Of a stretch of DNA of 64,000 nt, positions 30,700 through 42,100 are shown one piece after another. Each line of letters starts with the position of its first letter. The stretch's first letter is position 1. The position numbers and the translations under genes were made by a program. Under the pieces are notes generated by a model. That model was not told where the DNA came from, searched no databases, and was given only the letters and a program-made list of their open reading frames with translations. This stretch comes from Lachnospiraceae bacterium (GTDB lineage: Bacteria; Bacillota_A; Clostridia; Lachnospirales; Lachnospiraceae), in NCBI GenBank assembly GCA_017430765.1, contig JAFRMI010000031.1, forward strand, positions 27,537-91,536, read 5' to 3'.

Positions 30700-32421
30700 A
30701 TGAAAAGCACAAGAAGAAGTCTGCGGATTGTCACAGCGCTTTTTGCGGTGCTGTGTATGGTCATGGCGATGGCAGTCCCGGTACTGGCGGACAACGGGAC
30801 GTCGAACGGTGCCGTTACGGCTGACAGAGACGGTATTCTTCAGGTAAGAGTGGTTTATACCAACGACAACAATGTGGAGTATACCATTCAGTCCGGAACC
30901 GGTTTTTTGATTAATGATACGACGATCATTACCTGCAATCACGTGGTGCACGTGGACGATGAAACAATGGAAGCGATCCAGAAGACCATCGCGCAGGATA
31001 AGACCTATGACAAGATTCTGAAGAAGCTGAAAGTCGTGATCAACGTCAACAGAGACGTGGAAGTAGACGCGAAGATATACAAGAACAGTGAAGAAGTCGA
31101 CTATGCAGTTCTTCAGCTGACGGAAGGAAAACTGGAGACCAAGAGAGCCCTTCCGCTCCGCAAGACAGTCAATGTGGATCCCACAGAAGAATGCTATGCC
31201 CTCGGATTCCCGTGGACAGTCGGCGTCGGCAAGACATTCCAGACCTATACCAGCAGCGACGTGACGATTACCAGCGGCCAGGTCAACAAGATCGGTCAGT
31301 TCGTCATCAGCGGCAGTGTCATCGACTACGTGGTCAACAGCGCGGCGATCTCTTCCGGCAACTCCGGCGGCCCGCTCGTCGACGCGAACGGCAACGTCAT
31401 CGGTATTGTTCAGGGAACGTTCAGAACGGACCAGTTTGACCCTCAGTACGGATATGCAATCGCCATCGACCAGATTATGGAGACACTGGATATCCTCGGC
31501 GTTGAATACACGTCTGCAACAGCCGAACCCGAACCGGAACCGGTAGATTCTGTCGTGGAATCGGTCGCGGAATCCGTCGCGGAATCCGTTGCGGAGCCAA
31601 CCGTGGCACCTTCTGATTTCACCGCACTGAATAGTGCAATCGACGAAGCAGGAAAACTGTCCGCAGAGGAATATGATCTGGAGAACGAAAGCTATAAAAC
31701 GGCTCTTTCCGAGGCGAAGGATGTAGCGGCCAATGCTTCTGCGACACAGAAGGAAATTGATGACGCTGCCAAGAAGCTTTCCGCTGCAATGACGGATCCG
31801 CAGCTTAAGAAAGCGGAAACACCGAAAACCGGCGGATTAAATCCGCTTGTGATCGCAGCGATCGCAGCGGCACTGCTCCTCGCGATTATCCTGATCGTGC
31901 TTCTCACCAGAAAGCCGAAACAGCCGACATACACACCGCCGGTGAACACACCGCCGACGCCTCCGGTTCCCCCCGTACCTCCGGTATCTCAGGGACAGAC
32001 TCCGCCGCCGGCGCAGTTTAACGGATACAGAGGCGGCAATGAGACTTCCATTCTCAGCAACGCCGGAGAGACGACGGTTCTCAACCAGGGTTCCAATGAG
32101 ACGACGGTTCTCAACAGCAACAGATCCTACGGCTCCCTGATCCGCAACAAGACCCGCGAGACCATTACGATCTCCAAGGCCTCCTTCCGGATCGGCAGAG
32201 AGAGAAGCAAGGTTGATTACTGTGTCTCGGACAACACGGCTGTCGGACGCCTTCATGCGATCATTGTTTCCAAGAACGGTGAGAGCTATATCGTTGACCA
32301 GGACAGCACGAATGGAACATCTGTCAACGATGTCAAGGCATCTCCGAGAGTGGAGACCAAGCTCCGCAACGGCGACAAGATTTCGCTCGCAGATGAGGAG
32401 TTCACCTTCAACGCTCTGTAA
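30700..32421 (+). CDS. Membrane-anchored trypsin-like serine protease with cytoplasmic FHA domain
   Basis: A 573-residue protein with a clear order: signal peptide (1-30, ending VLA), trypsin-like protease domain (about 45-270; His81 in ITCNHVV, Asp134 in VDYAVL, Ser222 in SSGNSGGP), short VAESVAES repeats (283-299), a FIVAR-like helical segment (about 306-366), one membrane helix (about 381-402), a Pro-rich linker and a C-terminal FHA domain (about 480-573; FRIGRE 496-501, His519, STNGT 536-540). The protease should lie outside and the FHA domain inside. There is no PDZ domain, unlike HtrA. Three Glu-Thr-rich motifs (ETSILS, ETTVLN twice, 448-472) precede the FHA domain and look like phosphorylation sites. 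ATG 30700 follows AGGAGGGAAG. Confidence 0.85.
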   Translation: MKSTRRSLRIVTALFAVLCMVMAMAVPVLADNGTSNGAVTADRDGILQVRVVYTNDNNVEYTIQSGTGFLINDTTIITCNHVVHVDDETMEAIQKTIAQDKTYDKILKKLKVVINVNRDVEVDAKIYKNSEEVDYAVLQLTEGKLETKRALPLRKTVNVDPTEECYALGFPWTVGVGKTFQTYTSSDVTITSGQVNKIGQFVISGSVIDYVVNSAAISSGNSGGPLVDANGNVIGIVQGTFRTDQFDPQYGYAIAIDQIMETLDILGVEYTSATAEPEPEPVDSVVESVAESVAESVAEPTVAPSDFTALNSAIDEAGKLSAEEYDLENESYKTALSEAKDVAANASATQKEIDDAAKKLSAAMTDPQLKKAETPKTGGLNPLVIAAIAAALLLAIILIVLLTRKPKQPTYTPPVNTPPTPPVPPVPPVSQGQTPPPAQFNGYRGGNETSILSNAGETTVLNQGSNETTVLNSNRSYGSLIRNKTRETITISKASFRIGRERSKVDYCVSDNTAVGRLHAIIVSKNGESYIVDQDSTNGTSVNDVKASPRVETKLRNGDKISLADEEFTFNAL

Positions 32422-32437
32422 TTTTTTGAAAGGCATC

Positions 32438-32469
32438 GGGCAGGTGCTTGGTGAAGCACCTGCCCTTTA
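32438..32469 (+). terminator. Terminator-like hairpin after protease-FHA gene
   Basis: GGGCAGGTGCTT (32438-32449), loop GGTG, AAGCACCTGCCC (32454-32465): a perfect 12-bp stem followed by TTTAT. The short T tract may give partial termination before the phosphatase gene. Confidence 0.7.
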
Positions 32470-32679
32470 TAGACTCACAATGAAGGACGATCTTTCTGCG
32501 AAAGCGGAAAACCTTACGCGTTCGCATGATTCGATCGTTCTTCCTTTTTTCGTTTTTTGGTGCCCTTCCGTTCCAAAAGGAAAGACCTTCAGTGAAGCCG
32601 GCCGGTTCCGGAAAGGCAGGCAGAAGCACAATAACAGCCGGTTTTGGCAGCAATTTTACATTGCGGGAACAGTATTCAT

Positions 32680-33450
32680 ATGACATTTCTTACAGCAACG
32701 AACACCGATATCGGTACGAGAAAGAAAACAAACCAGGATTCCATGCTTGTGATGCAGGCCGACACGATCCGGGGCAGAGTGGCGTTTGCCGCCATGTGCG
32801 ACGGAATGGGAGGTCTCGCCAAAGGAGAAGTGGCGAGTGCGGCCATGGTCCGCTCTCTGGAGGCATGGTTTATGCATCAGTTTCCGGCTCTTCTTGAACA
32901 GGGAGGCGGTGAGGCGGATCTGTTTGCACAGTGGGGCGGACTTGTGGACGATACAAACCGCCTGATCGCGAATTACGGTCGGGATCTTCATGTGAATCTG
33001 GGTACGACCTGCGCGGCGGTTCTCATTATGGAAGGCCGCTACTATATCATGAATGTGGGGGATTCCCGCATCTATAAGATCTCGAACGGTACATATCTTC
33101 TGACGAAGGATCAGAGCTATGTGCAGCGTGAGATCGACAATGGGAGGATGACGGAGCAGCAGGCTCTGACAGATCCCCACCGAAGCGTACTCCTTCAGTG
33201 CATTGGAGCGAGCAGCGATGTGTATCCCGATTATTACACGGGCGACGCGGGACCGAATGAGGTCTTCATGCTCTGCTGCGACGGATTCCGGCATGTCATA
33301 CTGCCGGAGGAATTCTATCAGGCATTCTACCCTCCGTACATGACGACACGGGAGTTTATGGAACAAAGGATCATGGAAGTGATCCGGCTTAACATCGAAA
33401 GACACGAGGATGACAACATATCTGCCATCCTGATCAAGATAAATGACTGA
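32680..33450 (+). CDS. PP2C-family protein Ser/Thr phosphatase
   Basis: A 256-residue cytoplasmic PP2C (PPM) phosphatase. Metal-coordinating motifs are intact: NQDS (18-21), CDGMGG (40-45), NVGDSR, LCCDGF and EDDNISAIL near the end. It removes phosphate from Ser/Thr, here presumably from targets of the kinase encoded 20 bp downstream; paired phosphatase and kinase genes are a common arrangement. The frame opens at 32644, but MTFLTATNTDIG at ATG 32680 is the usual PP2C beginning. The ribosome site (CGGGAAC) is weak. No membrane segment. Confidence 0.9.
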   Translation: MTFLTATNTDIGTRKKTNQDSMLVMQADTIRGRVAFAAMCDGMGGLAKGEVASAAMVRSLEAWFMHQFPALLEQGGGEADLFAQWGGLVDDTNRLIANYGRDLHVNLGTTCAAVLIMEGRYYIMNVGDSRIYKISNGTYLLTKDQSYVQREIDNGRMTEQQALTDPHRSVLLQCIGASSDVYPDYYTGDAGPNEVFMLCCDGFRHVILPEEFYQAFYPPYMTTREFMEQRIMEVIRLNIERHEDDNISAILIKIND

Positions 33451-33470
33451 GGCAGAGGAGGCGATATAAG

Positions 33471-35474
33471 ATGCTGGAAGTTGGGACTCTGCTGGACGGT
33501 AAATATAAGATCCTGAATGAGATTGGCCACGGGGGAATGAGCGTGGTCTATCTGGCGCTCAATGAGCGTGCCAACAAAACATGGGCGGTGAAGGAGGTCC
33601 GGAAGGACGGCGGCAATGACGACGAGGTCGTAAGCCAGGGCCTTGTCGCGGAGACGGAGATGCTCAAAAAACTCTCCCATCCGAATCTTCCCGCCATCAT
33701 CGACGTGATTGACCGGGAAGACAGCTTCATCATTGTCATGGACTACATTGAGGGGCGGAGCCTTCAGGACGTGCTGAATCACAGCGGACCGCAGGACCCG
33801 GATACGGTCGTTGAGTGGGCAAAACAGCTCTGCGATGTGCTGGGGTATCTGCACAGCCGCAAACCCCCGATTATTTACAGGGATATGAAGCCGGCCAATG
33901 TGATGCTGCGCCCGAGCGGACAGGTAGCACTCATTGACTTCGGCACGGCGCGCGAATATAAGATGACAAGCCAGGGAGATACCACCTGGCTTGGTACCCG
34001 CGGATATGCGGCGCCGGAACAGTTCGGCGGACAGGGGCAGACGGACGCCCGGACGGATATCTACAATCTGGGCGCGACTATCTATCACCTTCTGACCGGG
34101 TACAGCCCGGCGGACACGCAGTTTGTGATCTACCCGCTCGGCCAGCTCCGCCCGGAACTTGCCGGGTCAGGCATCGAGAAGGTAGTGACAAAATGCTGCC
34201 AGCCAAAACCCGGGGACCGCTACCAAAGCTGCGCCGAACTCATGTATGCGCTCGACCACGTTCATGACGAGGATGACGTGACAAGAAAGTCGAGGAAGCG
34301 GAAGTGGGCTGCATTTTTAGCAGCATGCTGCCTCATGGCGGCGGGACTTGCAGGTATGGGCATTTTCCGCAAACTGGAGAATGACACCCGAAACAGGAGC
34401 TATGACGCGCTGCTCGCCGAGGGCAGGAGCCATGCGGATGACATTACGTATATGGCGGAGCGGTATCAGCAGGCGATGGATTTAAAACCCGCGGATCCGA
34501 AGGCGTACAACGAGATGCTTGATAATCTTATCCGCAACAACGTAAAGAGTGAAGGCAATGACTTTACCACGGATGAGAGGACTTCCTTCCGGCAGGCGAT
34601 CGACCACTCCGCGCCGACGAGGAGCGGCACGTCCAACCTGTCAATTCTGAGAAACGAGGATAAGCGGGAGCATGACCAGCTTCTGTTTACCCTGGGGCAG
34701 TATTATTTCTCCTACTGTACGAATGCACAGCAGGATGCGTATAACACCATGACGGAGATTTCGGACAGCGAGACGCTGGACGATACGCAGAGGAAGATCC
34801 GGGATACGATTATTAATCTGTCCGATTACTCTGTAAAGCTGAACCAGAGTGCCACTTCATTTGCGGACTACAAATACAGTTACAGCGGGCTGTGGGAAAA
34901 GCTCTATGATCTGGCACACGATCCCGCGGCGGTTGACAGCAACACGGGCGGAGACGCCTTCTCACTTGCCATCTACCGCATGGTCACATCCCAGCTGACA
35001 ACGAAGATCCGGAATTATGTCGAAGGCGGGGTCGGGCAGGATGAGATGAACGAGGTATTGGATGCCGCCGAGACCTACGCAAACGGCAAGATGAAAGATG
35101 ACAGCCAGTTTATCCGGGATCTGGCACAGGAGGTGCTTCAGGGCGTGGGACGCGCCCGCGAGGCGATTTCATCGAACTTCGACAGCGCGGTGGCAATTAA
35201 CGAGATGCCGGAGGCGGAAACCGCCTTTGATGACGTAAATGAAGAGCCGGAAAGTACGCCGGAAGAAATACCGGAAGTCATACCGGCAGAAGAGACGGCA
35301 GATCAAACCCCGAAAAGTGCGGATGAGAAAGACGCGGAAGGAGCGTCGGAAAAACCTGCTGAAGAAACGAAGGAATCTGCCGCGGAGGAATCCGCGGGAG
35401 AGGCAAAGCAGGGGGCAGCGGAAGATATGAATGCAGGGACTTCGGAAGAATCCTCTTCTGAGGCTGCGTCTTAA
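33471..35474 (+). CDS. Membrane Ser/Thr protein kinase with extracellular helical domain
   Basis: A 667-residue eukaryotic-like kinase. Kinase domain about 11-265: glycine loop GHGGMS (19-24), catalytic Lys41, YRD (136-138) with DMKPAN, DFG (156-158), activation segment with TTWLGTRGYAAPEQF (APE near 181-183). All catalytic residues are present. A basic patch precedes one membrane helix (about 279-298). The outer part (about 305-575) is helical without a recognised family, not PASTA repeats, and the tail (about 575-667) is an Ala/Glu/Ser-rich acidic stretch. It sits directly after the PP2C gene and before a Thr-containing membrane protein. It shares the kinase-fold, single helix, outer helical domain layout of EssB, though it is an active-looking kinase. 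Confidence 0.9.
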   Translation: MLEVGTLLDGKYKILNEIGHGGMSVVYLALNERANKTWAVKEVRKDGGNDDEVVSQGLVAETEMLKKLSHPNLPAIIDVIDREDSFIIVMDYIEGRSLQDVLNHSGPQDPDTVVEWAKQLCDVLGYLHSRKPPIIYRDMKPANVMLRPSGQVALIDFGTAREYKMTSQGDTTWLGTRGYAAPEQFGGQGQTDARTDIYNLGATIYHLLTGYSPADTQFVIYPLGQLRPELAGSGIEKVVTKCCQPKPGDRYQSCAELMYALDHVHDEDDVTRKSRKRKWAAFLAACCLMAAGLAGMGIFRKLENDTRNRSYDALLAEGRSHADDITYMAERYQQAMDLKPADPKAYNEMLDNLIRNNVKSEGNDFTTDERTSFRQAIDHSAPTRSGTSNLSILRNEDKREHDQLLFTLGQYYFSYCTNAQQDAYNTMTEISDSETLDDTQRKIRDTIINLSDYSVKLNQSATSFADYKYSYSGLWEKLYDLAHDPAAVDSNTGGDAFSLAIYRMVTSQLTTKIRNYVEGGVGQDEMNEVLDAAETYANGKMKDDSQFIRDLAQEVLQGVGRAREAISSNFDSAVAINEMPEAETAFDDVNEEPESTPEEIPEVIPAEETADQTPKSADEKDAEGASEKPAEETKESAAEESAGEAKQGAAEDMNAGTSEESSSEAAS

Positions 35475-35489
35475 GGAAGGAGGGAGCAT

Positions 35490-36113
35490 ATGGAACAGAT
35501 TAACAGAGCTCTTGACTTCTATAAGCTCGGTTTCAGGATCAGTATGATCGCGGCGATTCTGGGCTTTGCACTGGCTGTATTCTTCTTCTTCCGTTTTAAC
35601 ATCCGCGGGATCTTCCAGCTGATGACCGGACGGGCGAAAGCAAAGACGGTAAAGAATCTCGAGGAGCGGAACGAGAAAACCGGAAAGCTCCGGGATGACC
35701 CGTTCGATCTTGACTCCGAAGAACTGGGGGAGGCCCCGAGCGGATCACTGGCAAAGAAACAGGGGTTTTCCAGAAAAAAGCGTTCCGGCAATACCGGGAG
35801 TTTTGCCATTCCAGGCGACGCGGTCCCCGTAAAAGCGGAAGTGCCTGCGGAGACGCCGCCGGAGGAGAAGCCGGATTCCGGCGCGGATGCGGTCCCGGTA
35901 TCACACAAAGATACGGACGCCGGGACAGATGTGAAAGAGGCATCTCAAAAGAGCGGAGAGTCCGCTGCGGATGTGGTTCCGGCAGCCCAAAAAGATGCAG
36001 ACTCCGAAGTGGAAGTCGGAGCGACGGAGGAGCTCAGCAGGCTGTCGGTAAAGCCCACGTTCCGCATTATTGAGGATATTGTCGTCATACACACCGACGA
36101 ACTCATTATATAA
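35490..36113 (+). CDS. Single-span membrane protein with acidic cytoplasmic tail
   Basis: A 207-residue protein: short N-terminus, one membrane helix (about 17-35, ISMIAAILGFALAVFFFF) followed by basic residues, which places the rest inside. The tail is rich in Glu, Asp, Lys, Pro and Ser, with low complexity in the middle and a more ordered end (about 180-207: ATEELSRLSVKPTFRIIEDI...). It follows the kinase gene by 15 bp with AAGGAGGGAG before ATG, so the two are cotranscribed. It may be a kinase substrate or scaffold for FHA proteins; no family recognised. Confidence 0.65.
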   Translation: MEQINRALDFYKLGFRISMIAAILGFALAVFFFFRFNIRGIFQLMTGRAKAKTVKNLEERNEKTGKLRDDPFDLDSEELGEAPSGSLAKKQGFSRKKRSGNTGSFAIPGDAVPVKAEVPAETPPEEKPDSGADAVPVSHKDTDAGTDVKEASQKSGESAADVVPAAQKDADSEVEVGATEELSRLSVKPTFRIIEDIVVIHTDELII

Positions 36114-36192
36114 ACAGCAGCGGGTCTTTTGTTATTTGCTGCGGAAGGATTATGCACTCTGTTATTTCGGATGGAGAGACAAGGAGCAGGTT

Positions 36193-39100
36193 ATGAAAAA
36201 GAATCTGACAGAGGCAGGAAAGCGATTATTGGCATTTCTATGTGTACTGGCGATGCTGATCACGCTGGTCCCGTATGAGGCATACACTGTCTATGCGGAG
36301 GAGAACGGAAAAGAAGCGTCTCCGAAAACAGAGGCGGAAAGCGCCCCTGTTGTTGAGCCGAAGGTGATTGCGCCGGAGGTGATTGCCCCGGAACCCCCGA
36401 AAGCGGAGCAGCCGGCACCGGCGCCCGCCGAAGCACAAAAGCCGGCGGAAACACCGAAGTCGACGGAAGCGGCAAAGGCAGCGGAAGCACCTAAACCGAC
36501 GGAGGCTCCGAAGACAGAGGGGGCAAAACCCACAGAAGCTCCGAAGGACGCTTCAAAGGACGGACCGGCGCAGCCGGCACAGGACGCAGCGAAGGAGACT
36601 GCGCCTGCTTCGGATGCGAAAAAGGAAAATGCAGCCGCTCCGTCACCGACCCCGGCAGTGAAAGCAGAGGAAAAGGACAAGGCGGGCGGCGATGCCGCCA
36701 AAAATGACAAAAAGACAGTTAAGAAAGAAGCTAAAAAGGCGGAGAATGATGTTGACATAACCGTCACATTCATGAACGGCAGCGAGTCTGCCGGGACCGC
36801 GCATATTACCGATTCCGACCATGCGACCTTTGCGGAGATCACAAAGCCGGACCCGGGAGAAAAAGAGGGACATTCCTTCGTTGGCTGGGGATTGGAATCA
36901 GCCGATACGGAACCGGTTGCCAATGATTACAAATTCGAGGCAAATAAGACGCTTCATGCCATATGGAAAGCAATAAGCTACAAGGTAACTTACGATTCCC
37001 AGGGCGGCGAAGCGGTCCCTGAGGCGTCCGTGGAGTACGGAAAGCCGGTTTCCCTGCCCAAGATCACGAAAGACCATGCAGAATTTCAGGGATGGCTCTA
37101 TGAGGGGGCAGTTGTTGATTCTCTCTCGATGCCTGCAAAAGAAATCACCCTTACGGCGTCCTGGAAGAATGCTTATATCGTGACATACCGGAAGGAAAGC
37201 GGCGGCGATATCATCAAGACGCAGAATGTGACCTATGAATCGGAGGGCGCATCTGTGACGGTCTCCCGGCCGGCGGATCTCGAGGATCCCTCAAAGACCG
37301 GTTATGATTTCGCAAAGTGGAGTTATGGTTCGGGCGACGAATTCAAGTTCGGCGAGACGACGATTTCCGGTGACACGGATGTGTATGGGACATTCACCGC
37401 GAAGAGCTATACGGTCTCCTTTGACGCGAACGAAGGCACGGGGACCGCTCCCAATGTGAATGTCACGTATGATGCGCCGTGGGATTTTGAGGAACAGAGC
37501 AAGCTCTTTGAAAGAGAAGGCTACACATTTGACGGCTGGAAATGGAATGATACAGCCATTGAAAGCAAGGGCGAAAAGTGGAGCATTGATACGTCCGATG
37601 CAATCACCCTGAAAGCACAGTGGAAGGCGATCAAGTACACCGTCGTCTTTAACGGCAACGGCAGCACATCCGGGGAAATGAGCGAGCAGGAACTCACTTA
37701 TGACGAAGAGACCTCCCTCACTTCCAACACATTCGGGAAATACGGCATCGAATACAAATTCTTCGGTTGGAATACTGAGGAAAACGGAGGCGGAAAGTGG
37801 TATGCGGACAAGCAGACTGTAAAGAATCTCTGCAAGGAGGCGGGGGAAAAGTTCAACCTGTACGCACAGTGGTACGACGTCGGCAAGCCGAAGATCACCA
37901 ATGCATCTTCCACGCCTGTCAGTATGGGAATGCACTCCATATCGTACACCTTTAAGGTAGAAGACGGCGAGGGCGGAACCGGCGTGGATCCGAATTCCAT
38001 TGCCTACATTATCTCGATGTCCGATCTGGACGAGGAAGCCCTGGCAGGAAGAACGGACTGGATTTCGGTAGGAGTCGATAACTACAATGCGGCTGACGGT
38101 TCAGCTACATTTACGGTTTATGCCCCCAAAAAGGGAATTGTCTACGTGAAGGCGGCGGACAAGGCGGTAAAACCGGACAAGGCTTCCATCGAAAGTCCGG
38201 ATGATGTGATTACATTTGTTGAGAACGGCAACGTCTCCTATGATAAGCAGAGAGCACTGGTCGTTGAGAATATAGCTCCTTCTGTTTCCTGTACGGCGGA
38301 CAGCTCCGATGCGAAGAAGAATCACACCGTCTCATACTCCGTAGATGACGCGGTGAATGAAGGAGATGAATCTTCCGGCATCAAGGAAATCGTTCTGCAT
38401 CTTAAAAAGGGCGGACAGGACGCGATCTCACCGGTTTATCTGAAGAAAGGGGACAATCCGCCTAAAAATCTGCAGGAGATTGATGAGATCATTAAGATAT
38501 CGGGCAATTATACATTTGCTGAAGATACTGCCAAAAATCTGAATGGTGAATACGATCTCACAGTGACGGCCACGGACTACTGCGGCAATTCCACTACGTC
38601 GGACGTTGTTAAACTGGTCTTTGACAATACAGCGCCGGTGGTTCATATGGAGATGCTGCAGATACCGACGACCAAGGAAGATGGGTTATCCTATTTCAGA
38701 GAGGATAACGCTTCTCTTAAGATCACAATTTCGGAAGATTTCGGCAAAGTGGATGAAAGCTTCTCGGTCAAGGCAGGCAGCATAGAGAAGGGAAGCGCGG
38801 ATTTCGGGAAAGCGGACGACGGGAAGAGCTATTCGCTGACGTTCGATGCAGCAGAAAACGAAGACGGACTCGTGAATATCACCGTTTCCGGGCTTAAGGA
38901 TACCGCGGGAAATGCTTCTTCAGCAGCTGACCTGACTGTCAATGACCGGCTTAAGAAAGGGAGCGGGGACAGCCTTGCGGCTTCCTTCCATCTCGATAAG
39001 ACCGCTCCAAAACTGACAAAGGTCGAGACGGCGGATCCCGGGAATCCTTATACTGAGAACGGCGGAACGGTCTACTATTACAACAAAGATGTAGCTGTTA

Positions 39101-42100
39101 CATTTACGGTTGAGGAGGAGAATCTTCTTGAACTGAAATATGCCTATGACGGTGTGAACGGCGCGGAGAGCAAGAACTGGACAGAAGGGACGGAAGTGAA
39201 ACTCAGCGCAGAAGGGTTATACCGGAATATCCGTCTCCGGGGCTGTGACAAGGCGGGAAATCCGCTGGCAACAGACCTTTCGGGTGAAGGTGAGAACGGC
39301 GTGAAAACCTCCTCGGAAGTGTTTGACGAACCTTCCGGCGGGAAGAGAGGAATCGCTGCGATGGTCTGCGATAAGATCATCGACAGAACACCCCCTAAAG
39401 CGGTGATCACATACCCGTCCGGATCCTTCCTGTACGGAAGTGGCGACAAGAATGCCGGTGAAGTCGGAGCCGCTTATTTCAACAAGAATATAGGGGTTGC
39501 GATCGCATTTAGCGACACATACGCGGAGACGGCGTCCACGCCGCTGGATCCGGGCAAGTTATTTGCCGGGCGGAACGGCAGCGCTTCCGCGATTCCGGCG
39601 AGCGGCACGTACAGCAACACGATCAGCGCGGACGGTGTTTATGATTACACGGCGTACGGGACAGACCGCGCCGGCAATCCTCTGACGGTCGTGGAAAAAA
39701 CACCTGCGGATGCATCCGATATGGATGAGGTGAATCCGGAGAAGACATACACGACGGAGAAGTGTGAGAGCGCTTATACGGCGAAGTTCAAGCTGATCCG
39801 CGACACGGTTGCCCCGCAGTTCACGCTCAGCTTCCCGGCTGTGAATGCGTCTAAGAATGAGACCGTCGAGGGGACGACCGCGTACTACGGATCGGCGAAG
39901 ACGGCTGCATTTTCCGTCACAGAGACGAACTTTGACAAAAACAGGATCGGAGCGGACTCCATCACGGATACGAAGGACCAGCTCTACAGCAATGTGACCC
40001 TCTCCTACAAGAATCCGGAGGGCGGCGCCAATTCCAAAGGAAGCGGAAACTACTCCGTCGGCATGGGAACGGACGGCGTATACGCCTTCGCCATCAGCGG
40101 CGAGGATAAAGCGGGCAATAAGCTTGTCCAGAGCGGTACGGAAAAAGGGAAGAGCGGATACCAGGCGACGGTCAGTGCCGGGGCAGGCAAGTGGTGGACG
40201 CACTACAAGGTTCTTGATACGAAGAAACCGACTGCGACGCTGACGGTGGATGATTTCTACAAGGTGGTGATGTCCGCGTCCGGCAACGCGCCGAATTCCT
40301 CGGATTATCCGTATCAGAAGAAAAAGACCGCGAAGGTAACGATTAAGGGCAAGGATAATTCGCCGATCAATATCATCTATGATATTGATTCCAAGGTGAA
40401 CAGCAACGACGCCGAATACCGTGATTCGAAGTACGCGAACAACCGCTCCGTCTCGAACACGATGAAGGGGGAGCAGGAGTTTTTCATCAAGAACATCCGG
40501 ATCATGGACCGCGCCGGCAACAAGATCAGCCTGAATAAGACGAGCCACATCTACCTCGATGTGACGCCGCCCACGAACCAGATCGACAAGCCGCAGGCGA
40601 CGATCAAGGCGACGACGGCTGTGACGAGGAGATCGGCAGATGGAAGGGATCTCTTCAACAAAGCCGTCACATTGAAGCTCACGGTCAGGGACCCGAACCC
40701 GAAGACGAAGAGCGCGGGCCTGCAGGACGTCTTCTACACCGTGAAGGTGGACGGCAAGACGCTGACAAACGCGAACCCGGTTCACAATATGGGAAATGAA
40801 GCCGCGAAGACCGTCGGCGGAAATACCGAGCTGACCTATGAGTGGACGTACAACCTGACGATCCCCGCGAACGCGGCGTATGAGTCCAACAACATCGAGG
40901 TCGAACTGTGGGCGAAAGATAAAGCCGGGAATGAATCCAACAAGCAGCTCGGCGGCGTCTATAAGTTCGGCATTGACACGATCGGACCGCAGATCACGGT
41001 GACCTACGACAACAATTCGGCGCAGAACGGGAAGTACTTCAAGGCGAACCGGACCGCGACCGTCACTGTCATCGACCGCAATGTGGACGACGGGAAGATC
41101 CGGATCACGACGCAGGTCCCGGTCCCTTCGGGCTACAGCTACACGGCCGGCGGCAATGTCAACGGCAACAGTGACATCTGGAAGAAGACGCTCAGCTACG
41201 CCAGTGACGGAAACTATACGCTGAATATCTCCGGAACGGACGCGCTCGGCAACCCGGCGACCGTGAAGTATGAGGGCACAGCCCCGCAGGATTTCATTGT
41301 CGATAAGACGGCGCCGGTCATTGAAATCACGTTTGATAACAATGATGTACGGAACGAGAAGTATTATAAGGCGGACCGGACGGCGACGGTCACGATCAGG
41401 GAGCACAACTTCGACGGCAGGGCGACGGCCGAGGTCACCGCTTCCAATGAGAGAGATCCGCAGCCCGATGTTCCTGGAATGAGCAGCTTCAGCTCTTCGG
41501 GCGATATCAGGACAGCGACCATAGACTTTACTGAGGAAGGAAAGTATACCATTACGGTCAATTACACCGATATGGCCGGAAACCAGGCCCAGACGGTGAC
41601 CGTGGGAGAGTTTGTGATCGATAAGACGGCTCCGACGCTCGAGGTGATGGACAAGTCCATCGAGAATAAGGCCTACAACGGGGAACTCCGTCCTCGTTTC
41701 AATGTTGACGATACCTACTATGATCCGAACCAGGTGACCTATAAGCTCACCGGCAGGAGAAAGTCCGACGGGACGAAGATCTCGATTAATATCCCGCAGG
41801 ATCCGTTCGGGGGAATCATTACGCTCTCCGATTTCCTGATGATCAAGGACTTTGATGATATCTACGATCTCACGCTGACGGCTGTCGATATGGCGGGCAA
41901 CTCGACTTCTAAGAACGTGAAGTTCTCTGTCAACCGTTTCGGATCCAATTTCTATTACGGTGACGAGGCTTCCGAGAAGCTTTCCACCGAGCAGTACTAC
42001 ACCAACAGCCCGGATGATTATGTGATCGGCGAGCAGAACGTCAACGCGGTTCTTTCGAGAACGATCACGGTATTCCGGGACAGCCAGGGGACGGAACTCA

